From positions 1 through 64,000 of the forward strand of contig JAFLVG010000008.1 of assembly GCA_022508445.1 (NCBI GenBank): a stretch of DNA of 64,000 nucleotides, read 5' to 3'. Positions 37,518-46,632 of the stretch are shown one piece after another. The notes below the pieces were generated by a model. It was not told where the DNA came from. It saw nothing but the letters and a program-made list of their open reading frames with translations, and searched no databases. The stretch is from Clostridiales bacterium (lineage in GTDB: Bacteria > Bacillota > Clostridia > Christensenellales > Pumilibacteraceae). The first letter of the stretch is position 1. Every line of letters starts with the position of its first letter. Position numbers and translations under genes: made by a program.

Positions 37518-38123
37518 CTACACCTCCCTCTCGATTAGCGCGGTGTGCTTGCGCTTCTTTGTTTTTGCGTAATCGAATATGGCGTTGAACACCGCCATGA
37601 CAAGCCCGAGCACGATAAATCCGCCCATTGTCTTATCGAAGAATCCGCTACCGAAAATAATTGTCAAAAGCTCGCGCACCGCGCCGAGCAGTGTTATTGC
37701 GGCTATAAAGCCCAGCCCCATCGACACGCCGTCGATAAGCGACGGCAACACATTATTCTTGCCGGCAAACGCCTCCGCCCGTCCGAGTATTATACAGTTG
37801 ACGGTTATCAGCGCAATGAACGCGCCTATGCTGTCGTTGAGCGTGGGCAAAAACGACGACACAATCATTTGCACGAACGTGACGAGCGACGCTATAATCA
37901 CTATGTAAGCAGGCAAATGCACCTTGTCGGGAATGACTTTACGCAGCGCGGAAATTATTACGTTGGAGCAAATAAGTACAAACGCCGTACACAGCCCTAG
38001 CGACACCGCGTTTATTATGTTGTCCGACTTGGCTATTGTGGGACACATGCCTAGCACAAGCACAAACACCGGATTGTTCGCTATTCCGCCGAGTGCGACG
38101 GATTTAAATTCGCTCTTGTTCAT
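37518..38123 (-). CDS. rnfE: Rnf complex subunit RnfE
   Basis: The 201-residue six-helix paralogue of RnfA. NNPVFVLVLGMCPTIAKSD and ITVNCIILGRAEAFA hold the two membrane cysteines. The GLGFIAAITLLGAVRELL segment is typical of the E-type subunit. It overlaps rnfG by 4 bases, so translation is coupled. Confidence 0.97.
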   Translation of the reverse strand: MNKSEFKSVALGGIANNPVFVLVLGMCPTIAKSDNIINAVSLGLCTAFVLICSNVIISALRKVIPDKVHLPAYIVIIASLVTFVQMIVSSFLPTLNDSIGAFIALITVNCIILGRAEAFAGKNNVLPSLIDGVSMGLGFIAAITLLGAVRELLTIIFGSGFFDKTMGGFIVLGLVMAVFNAIFDYAKTKKRKHTALIEREV

Positions 38124-38782
38124 GCTCGCACCTCATGCGAAGGGTTTTCGGAGTAGTTCAGGCTCGACAGCGCCGCGATTATACTGTCGTTGTATACCTT
38201 TGCAAAGCTGTTGGAAATATTTACTGCGCGCTCAATCGCCGTCAGCGACAGCGTAGCACCCGTTTTGCCTACTATATCTTTCATGTTCACGTCGGAGAAG
38301 GCGTCCGCGCCGAATACAGAATCGAATAGATTGCTCGGCAGTTTGCCGAAATAGCTTTCGCTCTGTTTCTTGACGGTTGCACCCACGATCTTGCCGCCGC
38401 GGTACGCGGTGAGAATTACGACGTCGCCGTCACGTCCGCTCGATTTAGCCTCGATTATATATGCTTCCATATTGTCGCCCTTCGGCTCGCCGTAAACGGC
38501 AAGTATCTCCGCTTTGCGCGACTTGTTGGACTTATTAAAGCTCGCGATGTTCGCGCCGTAGCTATCTTCGTTCAAAAGCACTATATACCCGTCTTTTTTC
38601 GCGTCTGCGTCAGATTGACCTGTCGGACAAATGCGATTTATGAGTTTTGCTGTCGCCGTGTCGAGCGTCGGCTTGTACTTGGGGAAAAACATGTTGCAGA
38701 GCGTCAAAACCGCTATGCACACCGCCGTTATGCATACAAGCACCGCCGTTGCCTTCAATGCGTTTTTAAGTGATTTGCTCAT
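38120..38782 (-). CDS. rnfG: Rnf complex subunit RnfG
   Basis: The 220-residue subunit has an N-terminal membrane helix and an extracytoplasmic FMN-binding domain. The flavinylation motif is visible as KTGATLSLTAIERAV around residue 175, where ApbE attaches FMN to the Thr. It overlaps both rnfD and rnfE by 4 bases. An apbE gene that could modify it lies at 62-63 kb in this window. Confidence 0.95.
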   Translation of the reverse strand: MSKSLKNALKATAVLVCITAVCIAVLTLCNMFFPKYKPTLDTATAKLINRICPTGQSDADAKKDGYIVLLNEDSYGANIASFNKSNKSRKAEILAVYGEPKGDNMEAYIIEAKSSGRDGDVVILTAYRGGKIVGATVKKQSESYFGKLPSNLFDSVFGADAFSDVNMKDIVGKTGATLSLTAIERAVNISNSFAKVYNDSIIAALSSLNYSENPSHEVRA

Positions 38783-39879
38783 TTGTCACCGCCTTTTAAG
38801 TCGGCAGCAGCGTTCGTTTGTGCCGTCTTTTGCGGCTTTACGTATCCGAACGGCTTTGGAATTATGTATTTATCGATTAGCGGAACTACGATGTTCATGA
38901 TGAGCAGTGCGAACGAAAATCCGTCGGGAAAACTTCCGAACGATCTTATGAGCGCGGTCACAAGCCCTATGCCCACGGAATAAATTACGTTTCCGACAAA
39001 TGTGTTCGGGCTTGTCGCATAATCGGTCGCCATAAACACCGAACCGAACAGCAGTCCGCCCGACATCACGTGCGCCGCCGTCGCCTTGAACATTTCCGCA
39101 CCGCGAACGCCCGACGGAATAACGTCGAACAAGAACACAAAAACGGCAAGTGACGCCACTATCATGAGTGGCACGCGAGCGTCGATAACGCGCCGAATAG
39201 ACAGATAAGCATATCCGACCAGTATGGCTATGACGCACGTTTCGCCCACCGCCGCAGTCGCGGTATTGCCCAAAAACATATCAAGAAGCATTCCGCCCGT
39301 CACGTTTTGGCGTGTACCAAGCCAAGTAGCGCCCGTCGCCGCCATTCCGTCCGCCAACAGTGAGCTTGTGAGGTTGAAAGCGCCTGCGCCGCCGAAAGCG
39401 ATAAACAGAAAAACTCTTGCGGTACACGCAGGATTTGCGAAATTCCTCCCTATGCCGCCGAACAGCATTTTGACAAGCGCGATAGCGAATATCGAGCCGA
39501 GCGCGCACAATATAACCGTGTCGAAGCTGAAAACAACCGCGCCGACAGAATTGACGGCATTCACACCCCAGATATCCACGGGCATTACTGCCGGAAGATT
39601 TAGCGTGAGTATAACGGCGGTGACTGCGAACGACAAGTCGGTCACGCTCGACTGCTTTATGCCGCGTTTTTCGCCCTTTTTATCGATGATGAATCCGTAC
39701 AAAAATTCGGTGCCGAAGCAAAATATCAGACATACCGTCAGATTTATCACCACGTGATATCCGAAAAACACAATCGCCGTAATAAGGCACGGAGTGAGCG
39801 CAATTAGAACGTCCGTCATTATTCGCCGCGTACTGTTTCCGCGACGGGTTATATGCGGAGAAGCCGAAACCCTTTTCAC
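38779..39879 (-). CDS. rnfD: Rnf complex subunit RnfD
   Basis: The 366-residue membrane protein has about nine or ten helices and a covalent FMN site. The TGATWLGTRQ segment around residue 190 matches the S/T-GAT flavinylation motif. The track start (40077) lies deep inside rnfC; AAGGAGC sits 7 bases before a GTG at 39879 that overlaps the rnfC stop (GTGA), and the protein then begins like family members (VKRVSASPHI). Coupled to rnfC and rnfG by overlaps. Confidence 0.95.
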   Translation of the reverse strand: MKRVSASPHITRRGNSTRRIMTDVLIALTPCLITAIVFFGYHVVINLTVCLIFCFGTEFLYGFIIDKKGEKRGIKQSSVTDLSFAVTAVILTLNLPAVMPVDIWGVNAVNSVGAVVFSFDTVILCALGSIFAIALVKMLFGGIGRNFANPACTARVFLFIAFGGAGAFNLTSSLLADGMAATGATWLGTRQNVTGGMLLDMFLGNTATAAVGETCVIAILVGYAYLSIRRVIDARVPLMIVASLAVFVFLFDVIPSGVRGAEMFKATAAHVMSGGLLFGSVFMATDYATSPNTFVGNVIYSVGIGLVTALIRSFGSFPDGFSFALLIMNIVVPLIDKYIIPKPFGYVKPQKTAQTNAAADLKGGDK

Positions 39880-41183
39880 AGTCCAAGCTCCTTTATCTTC
39901 GATTTTGCGAGTCTGACCGACTGAACTATCGGGCGCTTGGCAGGACACGAGTACGCGCAGCAGCCGCATTCGATACAACTCATTGCGCCGTATTTTTTCG
40001 ACGATTTGTAATCGCCTCTCAATGTGTATGCGTCTATGTACATCGGCATTAAGTTCATGGGACACGCTTTTGCGCATTTTCCGCAGTTAATACACGGATT
40101 CGGCTGACTTACGCTAGCTTCGTCACTGCCAAGCGCAAGCACCGCGCCGGACGTTTTTGTCACCGAAAAATCGAGAGAGCCAAGCGCAAAGCCCATCATC
40201 GGTCCGCCCGAAATAATCTTTACGCAGTCGTCAGTAAGTCCTCCGCAAAAGTCCACACAGTCAGAATATCTTGTGCCTGTTCGCACCCACAGATTGCGCG
40301 GAGTATTGACGCCGCCGCCGCACACCGTTACGGCACGCATATAAAGCGGAGTGTCGTACTCCACCGCCTGGTAGAGCGCGTAAGCCGTGTGAACGTTGCC
40401 TACGACCACGCCGACGTCGCTCGGGAGCTTGCCGGGCGGAACTTTGCGTCCCGTAACTGCGTAAATCAATTGCTTTTCGGCGCCCTGCGGATACTTGCTT
40501 TTCAGCCTTGTGACACTGACCGCTATTCCGACTTTTTGCGCAGTGCGCACGATAAGCTCTGCCGCAAGCGGCTTGTTATCTTCGATGCCGACATGAAACG
40601 AGTTAATTCCGAGAATATTCGCAAAATACAAAGCGCCACGCAAGACCTCTTCGGTGCGCTCTACTAAAAGTCTGTAATCGCATGTTATGTAAGGCTCGCA
40701 TTCGGCGGCGTTTATCAAGAACGTGTCCACAGGCGATTTGGGTGCGAATTTGATGTGCGCAGGAAATCCCGCACCGCCCATTCCGACAAGCCCTGCTTCC
40801 CTGACGCGCTTTAATAGGTTTTCGCTGCTCTTGTCCTGCATGGGCGGAAGCTGTTTTGTTTCGTACAGCCCGTCGTTTTCAATGACGATATGCTCACAAG
40901 CCCCACCCGTCGGCTTTTTCCGCCGCTCTATCGACTTGACTACGCCGGATACTGACGAGAACACGTCGGCAGACATTAGCCCGTCCGCTCTTCCGACGAG
41001 CGTTCCGGCTTTGACTTTATCGCCTACCGAAACCACCGCCTGCGCAGGCTTACCGATGTGTTGCGACAGCGGTACATAAACTACGCTTGGCGCCGGACAC
41101 TCGACGAGTTCTGTCTCGTTCGTATGCTTGTTATGCGGAATATGTATTCCGTTTTTGAATGTTTTTGCTTTCAAATCGATCAC
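39876..41183 (-). CDS. rnfC: Rnf complex subunit RnfC
   Basis: The ~435-residue peripheral subunit donates electrons to NAD. It has the N-terminal TFKNGIHIPHNK, the Complex-I 51-kDa-like GMGGAGFPAHIKF flavin/NADH region, and two 4Fe-4S motifs (CINCGKCAKACP and CIECGCCAYSCP). The track begins at a TTG (41207); no start has a Shine-Dalgarno, and I prefer the GTG at 41183, which gives a family-like N-terminus. The TTG at 41174 is possible too. First gene of the operon. Confidence 0.93.
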   Translation of the reverse strand: MIDLKAKTFKNGIHIPHNKHTNETELVECPAPSVVYVPLSQHIGKPAQAVVSVGDKVKAGTLVGRADGLMSADVFSSVSGVVKSIERRKKPTGGACEHIVIENDGLYETKQLPPMQDKSSENLLKRVREAGLVGMGGAGFPAHIKFAPKSPVDTFLINAAECEPYITCDYRLLVERTEEVLRGALYFANILGINSFHVGIEDNKPLAAELIVRTAQKVGIAVSVTRLKSKYPQGAEKQLIYAVTGRKVPPGKLPSDVGVVVGNVHTAYALYQAVEYDTPLYMRAVTVCGGGVNTPRNLWVRTGTRYSDCVDFCGGLTDDCVKIISGGPMMGFALGSLDFSVTKTSGAVLALGSDEASVSQPNPCINCGKCAKACPMNLMPMYIDAYTLRGDYKSSKKYGAMSCIECGCCAYSCPAKRPIVQSVRLAKSKIKELGL

Positions 41184-41261
41184 GAATATTATATATGCGA
41201 AATTCAACGTCTAATTGAGCGGCCTGTTAATTAAGCTTTTCGTTCAGTTAAATTTTCTTGT

Positions 41262-41290
41262 ATTATAACATCGAACGCTCGATTTGTAAA
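41262..41290 (-). promoter_or_regulatory. rnf operon promoter (TTTACA-17-TATAAT)
   Basis: On the minus strand TTTACA (41285-41290) and TATAAT (41262-41267) are 17 bases apart; transcript start about 41255, giving a ~70-nt leader. A second TATAAT lies right before the GTG start (41189-41194 region) but lacks a good -35 box. Confidence 0.75.
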
Positions 41291-41315
41291 GGCGTTTGAC
41301 CGCGTTTACATGTTT

Positions 41316-41753
41316 TTATGCGCCTTTTGCGGTGCGGTCCGGCATGTTGCCGCGAGCGCGCTCGGATTTATTCTTCTTATTGCGCAGAACAGTTTTTACC
41401 GTCCTGTAAATTTGAATGACGCCGAGCACTATCAAAAACGCGCCGTAGCAAGCGCGAAGCACATAACCTCCGGCGTACTCTGCGAGAAAGCTCCCTCCCA
41501 CCGCGCCGCCGAGTGCAAGCGCTACGATAGGAATAGATTGCTTGATTTCCACATATCCGTTTTTTTTGTGAATAATCAACGCGACAACGGACATCGGCAC
41601 AAACGCGATGAGGTTAATCGCTTGCGCGAGATGTTGTTCAACGCCTGCCGCGAGCGTCAAAAGCGGTATCAAAAGCGTTCCGCCACCCATTCCCATACCG
41701 CCGATTATACCGCCGAGCGCAGAAACGGCAATTATAATATGCTGTGCTGTCAT
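41316..41753 (-). CDS. Half-size TauE/SafE (TSUP) transporter protein A
   Basis: The 145-residue membrane protein has about four helices. It contains one copy of the family's repeated half: GGIIGGMGMGGGTLLIPLLTL then HLAQAINLIAFVPMSVVALIIH. Full TauE/SafE proteins are ~250 residues with two such halves and export sulfite or organosulfur anions. Here the two halves are separate genes overlapping by 4 bases (ATGA type). A basic tail (NKKNKSERARGN) suggests the C-terminus is in the cytoplasm. Substrate unknown. Confidence 0.8.
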   Translation of the reverse strand: MTAQHIIIAVSALGGIIGGMGMGGGTLLIPLLTLAAGVEQHLAQAINLIAFVPMSVVALIIHKKNGYVEIKQSIPIVALALGGAVGGSFLAEYAGGYVLRACYGAFLIVLGVIQIYRTVKTVLRNKKNKSERARGNMPDRTAKGA

Positions 41754-42112
41754 TGTATCGTAAGTTTAACTCCTATTCCTATCATGAGGAGCGCGAAAAT
41801 AATGCTTACGGCTGTGGCGTTCAGCTTGTCGAGTGCCGCCGCGCCCACTGCGCCGCCTGCAACAACGCCTATGCACGCGCAAAGAACGGCGTTATAGTCG
41901 AAGTAGCCGTTGGCTATATAAATAGACGCGCTCACTATGCAAAGCGGCAAGATGACTAGAAGTGCGGTCGCATGCGCACGCTTTGCCTCCATTCCGCGAA
42001 ACTGCAAGAGCGGCACACACAACATTCCGCCACCGCCTCCGAAGAATCCGGACACCATTCCGACCGCCACGCTACCACCGTAAACAAGCGCGGACTTTAC
42101 CTTTATGTTCAT
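41750..42112 (-). CDS. Half-size TauE/SafE (TSUP) transporter protein B
   Basis: The ~120-residue partner of the preceding half: VGMVSGFFGGGGGMLCVPLL and KRAHATALLVILPLCIVSASIYI match the same repeat. The track's upstream 41 residues are charged and not family-like, so the ATG at 42112 is chosen although its ribosome site is weak. The two halves share the GG-rich motif, the R/H-A-x-A motif and helix layout, so they probably form a heterodimer that replaces one full-length transporter. Confidence 0.78.
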   Translation of the reverse strand: MNIKVKSALVYGGSVAVGMVSGFFGGGGGMLCVPLLQFRGMEAKRAHATALLVILPLCIVSASIYIANGYFDYNAVLCACIGVVAGGAVGAAALDKLNATAVSIIFALLMIGIGVKLTIQ

Positions 42113-42222
42113 GTAAATAGTTTTGCTTTCTTTTGCAGAAAATAACCGCGTTACCGCAAAGCGGACATACTGATTTTGCTCAAAATATTTTGGCGTAAAA
42201 TCGGTATTTACCCTCAAATCGT

Positions 42223-42251
42223 TTGCAATTTGCACGCGTATAATATATAAT
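42223..42251 (+). promoter_or_regulatory. Promoter of the jelly-roll surface gene (TTGCAA-17-TATAAT)
   Basis: TTGCAA (42223-42228) and TATAAT (42246-42251) with a 17-base spacer, leader ~30 nt, AAAGG 7 bases before the ATG. Confidence 0.75.
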
Positions 42252-42288
42252 ATCTAATGTATAAGAAAAATCATATAAAGGTAACTCC

Positions 42289-45200
42289 ATGCAAGCTATC
42301 AAAAGATTGAAAAACAAAACGATAACAATCGTCCTTTCCGCAGTAATAGCCCTTTCTTTGCTGCTTAGCGCATTCACGTTTATAATGCCGCGCGGCGTCG
42401 CACATGCGGAAACGGAAGACTTCGAGGATTTTGCTCCCACGTCGCTCGGTCTCGGCAATACCGATTTCGAATCGTCGTCGGGTAGCTACCCCGCTTCGCC
42501 CAGCTCTTGGACAGGCTCCGTCGTCGGCGGCGGCTCCGAGCCCGATACGATGAAACGCGGCGTTATCGACTTGAATCCCTCCTCCTATTTCGGCACGGAA
42601 ACGGGTAACAAGAAATACAAGCTCGACATCTACCCCGAGTATGAGGAAGAAACGTCCATTCCCACAACCATTTTCGGCTCGTCATCGAAACTCGGCTTGG
42701 GCGGCGACGAAAAAACGCTCATGATCAACACGGGACATAAGGACGCGGAAATCGCCTACGCTTACCGTTCGGGCGATATGTCCTTCCTTCCCAATTCCTT
42801 CTACCGCGTTTCGGTCTGGGTTAAGACAGGCAACTTCGCTCCCGAAACCGGCGCAACCGTCAAGCTCAGCGGCCTCGGCCAAAACTGCTCTTTCCTCAAC
42901 ATCAACACTGTCAAGAATTTCCCCACCGACAGCAAAGGTGTTCCCATCGTCGATGAATACAAAGGCTGGGACAAATACACGTTCTACGTCCGCTCTTCTG
43001 CTTCGCTTACAAAAACTGTCAACCTCGTTCTCGGTATAGGAGACGCGCTCGAACACAACGACGAGGATCCCAAAGACGTGCTTCCCGGTGTTGCGAGCGG
43101 TTACGCTTTCTTCGACACCGTAAAAGCAGAACGCATTTCCGCGCATGATTTCGCGCATGCAACACAGTATTTCACCGTAACCGAAAGATCCAACGTTTAT
43201 AAAAACAGCTTTGGCAATGAGCTTGCGATAGATCTCAACGAAACAAAGTCGTTTGCTGTCGGCGATGATGATATAGGCACGTTCTCCGACAATGTTTCCG
43301 AATGGAAAACCAATATAGCTTACGACGAGTACAGCGAGGACAAGCCCTACGCCGGCTCCGCAACGAGCTATATTTACAACACCGAATTCGATCTCGACAT
43401 CGATTCGGACTATAATGTTTACGGTTTTACTTCTAATCCTCGCACTCCTTACGGAAGAGCCGAATACACCGTACCCGATCATCCCATGTTCGCAGGCACC
43501 AATGCGAACATCATGGTCATAAGCACCTACGACGGCAAAGAATTCAAAAATGCGGCATACGGCTTAGCTTCCCCCTCCGTCACGATCGAACGGTTCAAAT
43601 ACTACCGTTTCTCGGTGTGGGTAAAGGGTGACAGCGTTACTGGCGGCAACGGAATCTCCGTCATGCTCAAAGGCAAGCCCTCTTATGCACAAAAAGAAAC
43701 CAGACTCAACGAGTACACCGGACTAACCGGCGACAGCTCCGATAACGCTCATTACGGTTGGAAAGAGCAAATCTTCTACATTAAAGGCTCGATGCTCACC
43801 GACTATACAATGCACTTCGAGCTTTGGCTTGGATCGCCTACCTCGCAATCGGCAGGCATAGCGATGTTCGATAACGTCACGTTTACCGAAATCGGCTACA
43901 CCAAGTTCTCCGAAATGTCGAATACGGATGGCGGCAGCGTATATACAATCGATTCTTCGATTTCCAACGATACGGGCGTCACAAACGGCAACTTTATGAC
44001 AGTGGGTGACTTCGACGAAATCAAGTTCCCCCTGCCCGTTGCGGAATGGACGTATTTGACTCCCGACACCGTAGGCACTCGCGGCGGCTTCTCCGACAAA
44101 GAAGTCAACACCGATAACGCGGTTTACGGCATTCTCCCCACCGACGAAGAAACGTTTGCAAAGATATCCGGCAGTCATGTTATACCGGGCGTATCCAACC
44201 CTGCGGACATGTACAAACCGCTTTACAACGTTTTGCTTCTCTCCTCCACTACTCCCACGGCATTCTGCTATCAGTCGCCCTCGATTACCCTTTCGATAGA
44301 CAGAGCGAATAAGCTCACCGTCGATATGGCTGTCGAGAACGTTACCGTCGGCAAAGGCGCGGCGCTCGTTCTCAAAACTACGGACGGCGATATTATTTCC
44401 ACTATCGAAAACATCGGACCTACCGACGGATTCCATACCTTCACCTTCTATCTTGCGGCTCCGCTCGTAGACCAAACAGTTTATCTCGAAATTTGGCTCG
44501 GACTCAACGACCGCTTCGACAACACGCAAAAGTTGTCTAACGGCAACATTTATGTGCGCGAAGTTGCGCTTACCGAATGGACTGCGGCGGATGGCTCGAC
44601 TGTCGAAAAAGAATACGCCGACCGCCTTGCGCAGTACAAAGAGGATATATTGAGCGCCGCCGCACGCGAGAACCTCGATTACGGAATCTTCTCGTTCTCC
44701 GCTCCGTCGTTTGATTACTACGACTTCTATTCTTACGTGGACGGCGACGGACTTGGAATTCTGTATCAATGGACGTCCGACACCTATGACGAAAGCACTT
44801 CTGTAAGCGGCATGTTCAACGCTATGAGCAGAAAAGAAAACGTGCCGTACAAAGGCTTTGACAGAAAAGACCTTACGACAAACATGTTGTATATCCACAA
44901 CACCGCAAGCAACCGCACCGCGTATACTTTCGATAATTCGCTCACGTTCGTCGCGAACATGTATTACCGTATCGACGTCACCGTCAAGGTCTTGATACCC
45001 AAAGAAGAACGCGACAACAAGAATACGATAGGCGCCAACATCAAGCTTACGGGAACGGGTGCGGAATTTGCAAACATCAAAGATACGAGCAAGCTCGTGT
45101 CCAAAGACGAAGCAAGCCGCGACTACGAAGCATTCAGAACATACACGTTCTATATCGCAACCGGCGACACCGGCGGCACGGTCGGACTTGAAATATCGCT

Positions 45201-45738
45201 CGGCGGCAAAGACGCGGCAAGCCGTATTCAAGGTCAGCTCGTGGTCGGCGATATCTCGATGACCGAAATAGAAAACCTCGATTACGAGGCCGCGGAAAAA
45301 GACGGCGACGATTACACCACAACCGTTAAACTTTCGGAAACAAGCGCAAACACGGACAACACGCAAAGCGAAGAGGCTTCTTCCGAAATTCAATGGTGGG
45401 TTATTCCCACGGTAATATTCAGTGCCGCACTCATTGCAGTTATCATCATTATTGTAGTCGTGCGTGTGCGCGACCGCATGAAGCGCAACAGAAAGGTCAC
45501 CTACTCTTCCGAGTACAGCCGTGACGACGTTATGCGCGACATCGAACGCCTGCAAGCACAGAAAGAGCTTGACGAAGCCGCAACTGCGCAAAAGCCGGTG
45601 CAAGACCGTGATGAGCTTGACGACTATGACGAGATTGAAAAAGAACAGTCCGAAACGGCGGACGAGACCGAAACCGACGGCGAAAACGTAGAAAGCCGTA
45701 AAGAGGCTTCGGACGTTACAGATGATTTGGATGACTAA
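42289..45738 (+). CDS. Surface protein with four jelly-roll-like (CBM4/9-like) modules
   Basis: The 1149-residue protein has a signal peptide (cleavage after AHA, residue 40), an ectodomain, a membrane helix at about 1035-1058 and an acidic ~90-residue cytoplasmic tail with a coiled-coil-like stretch (DIERLQAQKELDEAA). Four repeats pair a strand such as FYRVSVWVKTG, YYRFSVWVKGD, KLTVDMAVEN or YYRIDVTVKVL with a later YTFYVRSS..., IFYIKGS..., FTFYLAAP... or YTFYIATG... strand ending in LE(I/L)WLG-like. That is the pattern of carbohydrate-binding jelly rolls. Glycan binding is inference. No catalytic domain and no LPXTG. Monocistronic. Confidence 0.78.
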   Translation: MQAIKRLKNKTITIVLSAVIALSLLLSAFTFIMPRGVAHAETEDFEDFAPTSLGLGNTDFESSSGSYPASPSSWTGSVVGGGSEPDTMKRGVIDLNPSSYFGTETGNKKYKLDIYPEYEEETSIPTTIFGSSSKLGLGGDEKTLMINTGHKDAEIAYAYRSGDMSFLPNSFYRVSVWVKTGNFAPETGATVKLSGLGQNCSFLNINTVKNFPTDSKGVPIVDEYKGWDKYTFYVRSSASLTKTVNLVLGIGDALEHNDEDPKDVLPGVASGYAFFDTVKAERISAHDFAHATQYFTVTERSNVYKNSFGNELAIDLNETKSFAVGDDDIGTFSDNVSEWKTNIAYDEYSEDKPYAGSATSYIYNTEFDLDIDSDYNVYGFTSNPRTPYGRAEYTVPDHPMFAGTNANIMVISTYDGKEFKNAAYGLASPSVTIERFKYYRFSVWVKGDSVTGGNGISVMLKGKPSYAQKETRLNEYTGLTGDSSDNAHYGWKEQIFYIKGSMLTDYTMHFELWLGSPTSQSAGIAMFDNVTFTEIGYTKFSEMSNTDGGSVYTIDSSISNDTGVTNGNFMTVGDFDEIKFPLPVAEWTYLTPDTVGTRGGFSDKEVNTDNAVYGILPTDEETFAKISGSHVIPGVSNPADMYKPLYNVLLLSSTTPTAFCYQSPSITLSIDRANKLTVDMAVENVTVGKGAALVLKTTDGDIISTIENIGPTDGFHTFTFYLAAPLVDQTVYLEIWLGLNDRFDNTQKLSNGNIYVREVALTEWTAADGSTVEKEYADRLAQYKEDILSAAARENLDYGIFSFSAPSFDYYDFYSYVDGDGLGILYQWTSDTYDESTSVSGMFNAMSRKENVPYKGFDRKDLTTNMLYIHNTASNRTAYTFDNSLTFVANMYYRIDVTVKVLIPKEERDNKNTIGANIKLTGTGAEFANIKDTSKLVSKDEASRDYEAFRTYTFYIATGDTGGTVGLEISLGGKDAASRIQGQLVVGDISMTEIENLDYEAAEKDGDDYTTTVKLSETSANTDNTQSEEASSEIQWWVIPTVIFSAALIAVIIIIVVVRVRDRMKRNRKVTYSSEYSRDDVMRDIERLQAQKELDEAATAQKPVQDRDELDDYDEIEKEQSETADETETDGENVESRKEASDVTDDLDD

Positions 45739-45750
45739 AATTGAACTTCG

Positions 45751-45776
45751 AAAGTGCGGCGAAAGCCGCACTTTTC
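45751..45776 (+). terminator. Terminator of the jelly-roll surface gene
   Basis: AAAGTGCGGC/GCCGCACTTT with a GAAA tetraloop and a short T tract, 12 bases past the stop. Confidence 0.85.
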
Positions 45777-45824
45777 ATATTAGCTAAAACAAAATTTATA
45801 TTGAGTTGCGCTTTGAAGCGGCGA

Positions 45825-45860
45825 CAAAAAACTCTCGAATAATTCGTTCGAGAGTTTTTT
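45825..45860. terminator. Bidirectional terminator before the fabG-like gene
   Basis: AAAAAACTCTCGAA/TTCGAGAGTTTTTT is a 14-bp perfect inverted repeat with A/T ends that act as T tracts in both directions; it lies 39 bases past the fabG-like stop on the minus strand. Confidence 0.85.
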
Positions 45861-45898
45861 ACTGCACAAAGATATTTTAATTGAATTTTATTGTTTAG

Positions 45899-46618
45899 TT
45901 AATATCCGCCGTCGACGTGCAGGAGCGCACCGTTTATAAACGAAGATTTTTCTTCGGCAAGGAAAAGCGCGGCGTGACTGACGTCCTCGGGAGTACCTAT
46001 GCGGCGCACGGGTGTATTGTCGACTATTCTGAATAGCGCGTCGGGAGGCACGGGATCGTTCATATCGGTAGCTATAAGCCCCGCTACTATCGCGTTGACC
46101 GTAACGTACTCGCCTACCTCGCGCGATAGCGCTTTCGTAAGCCCGTTTACACCGGCTTTTGCCGCCGTGTACGCTGTTTCTGTACTTGATCCGCGTTCTG
46201 CCCAGAATGAGCTTATATTGATTATTCTGCCGAATCCGTTTTGTATCATTGCCGGCAAGAAAGCGCGCGTTGTGAGCCACACGCCTTTGAGGTCAACGCC
46301 GATAACTCTGTCGAAGTCCTCCTCGCTATCGTTTTGAAGCAAACCTATATGGGCAATGCCGGCATTGTTTATGAGCGTATCGACATGCCCGAAAGCTATC
46401 TCTTTCGCCATGCGCTTTACCTGCTCGCCGTCCGAAACGTCGGCGCGAATGGCTTGGCATGCGATTTCACGGCCATTGAGTTCGTTAACCAACGACATCG
46501 CCTCCTTCTCGGATTTGTTGTAATTGATTATAACATTGTATCCGGCATTGCCGAAATCAATAGCCATTTGGCGCCCTATGCCGCGCGAGCCGCCCGTTAT
46601 AAGTACTGTTCTTTTCAT
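45899..46618 (-). CDS. SDR oxidoreductase, FabG-like
   Basis: The 239-residue short-chain dehydrogenase has the cofactor motif TGGSRGIG, NNAG, the catalytic Ser (INISSFWAERGSS) and YTAAK, and the C-terminal HVDGGY. It may be 3-oxoacyl-ACP reductase, but it is not in a fatty-acid operon: it follows a murF-like gene by 14 bases and ends the tsaE-tsaB-rimI-murF transcription unit. Substrate remains open. Confidence 0.85.
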   Translation of the reverse strand: MKRTVLITGGSRGIGRQMAIDFGNAGYNVIINYNKSEKEAMSLVNELNGREIACQAIRADVSDGEQVKRMAKEIAFGHVDTLINNAGIAHIGLLQNDSEEDFDRVIGVDLKGVWLTTRAFLPAMIQNGFGRIINISSFWAERGSSTETAYTAAKAGVNGLTKALSREVGEYVTVNAIVAGLIATDMNDPVPPDALFRIVDNTPVRRIGTPEDVSHAALFLAEEKSSFINGALLHVDGGY

Positions 46619-46632
46619 CAGTTGTTTTTTCC

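Noticed and set aside
41750-41753. Frameshift explaining the two TauE halves
   Set aside because: The ATGA overlap, separate family-like N-termini and intact half repeats argue for two real genes, though only relatives can prove it.
43723-45771. 682-residue minus-strand ORF opposite the jelly-roll surface gene
   Set aside because: It is an open antisense frame of the GC-rich coding strand; composition (Arg/Val/Cys rich) is unlike a real protein, and the plus-strand gene has promoter, ribosome site and signal peptide.
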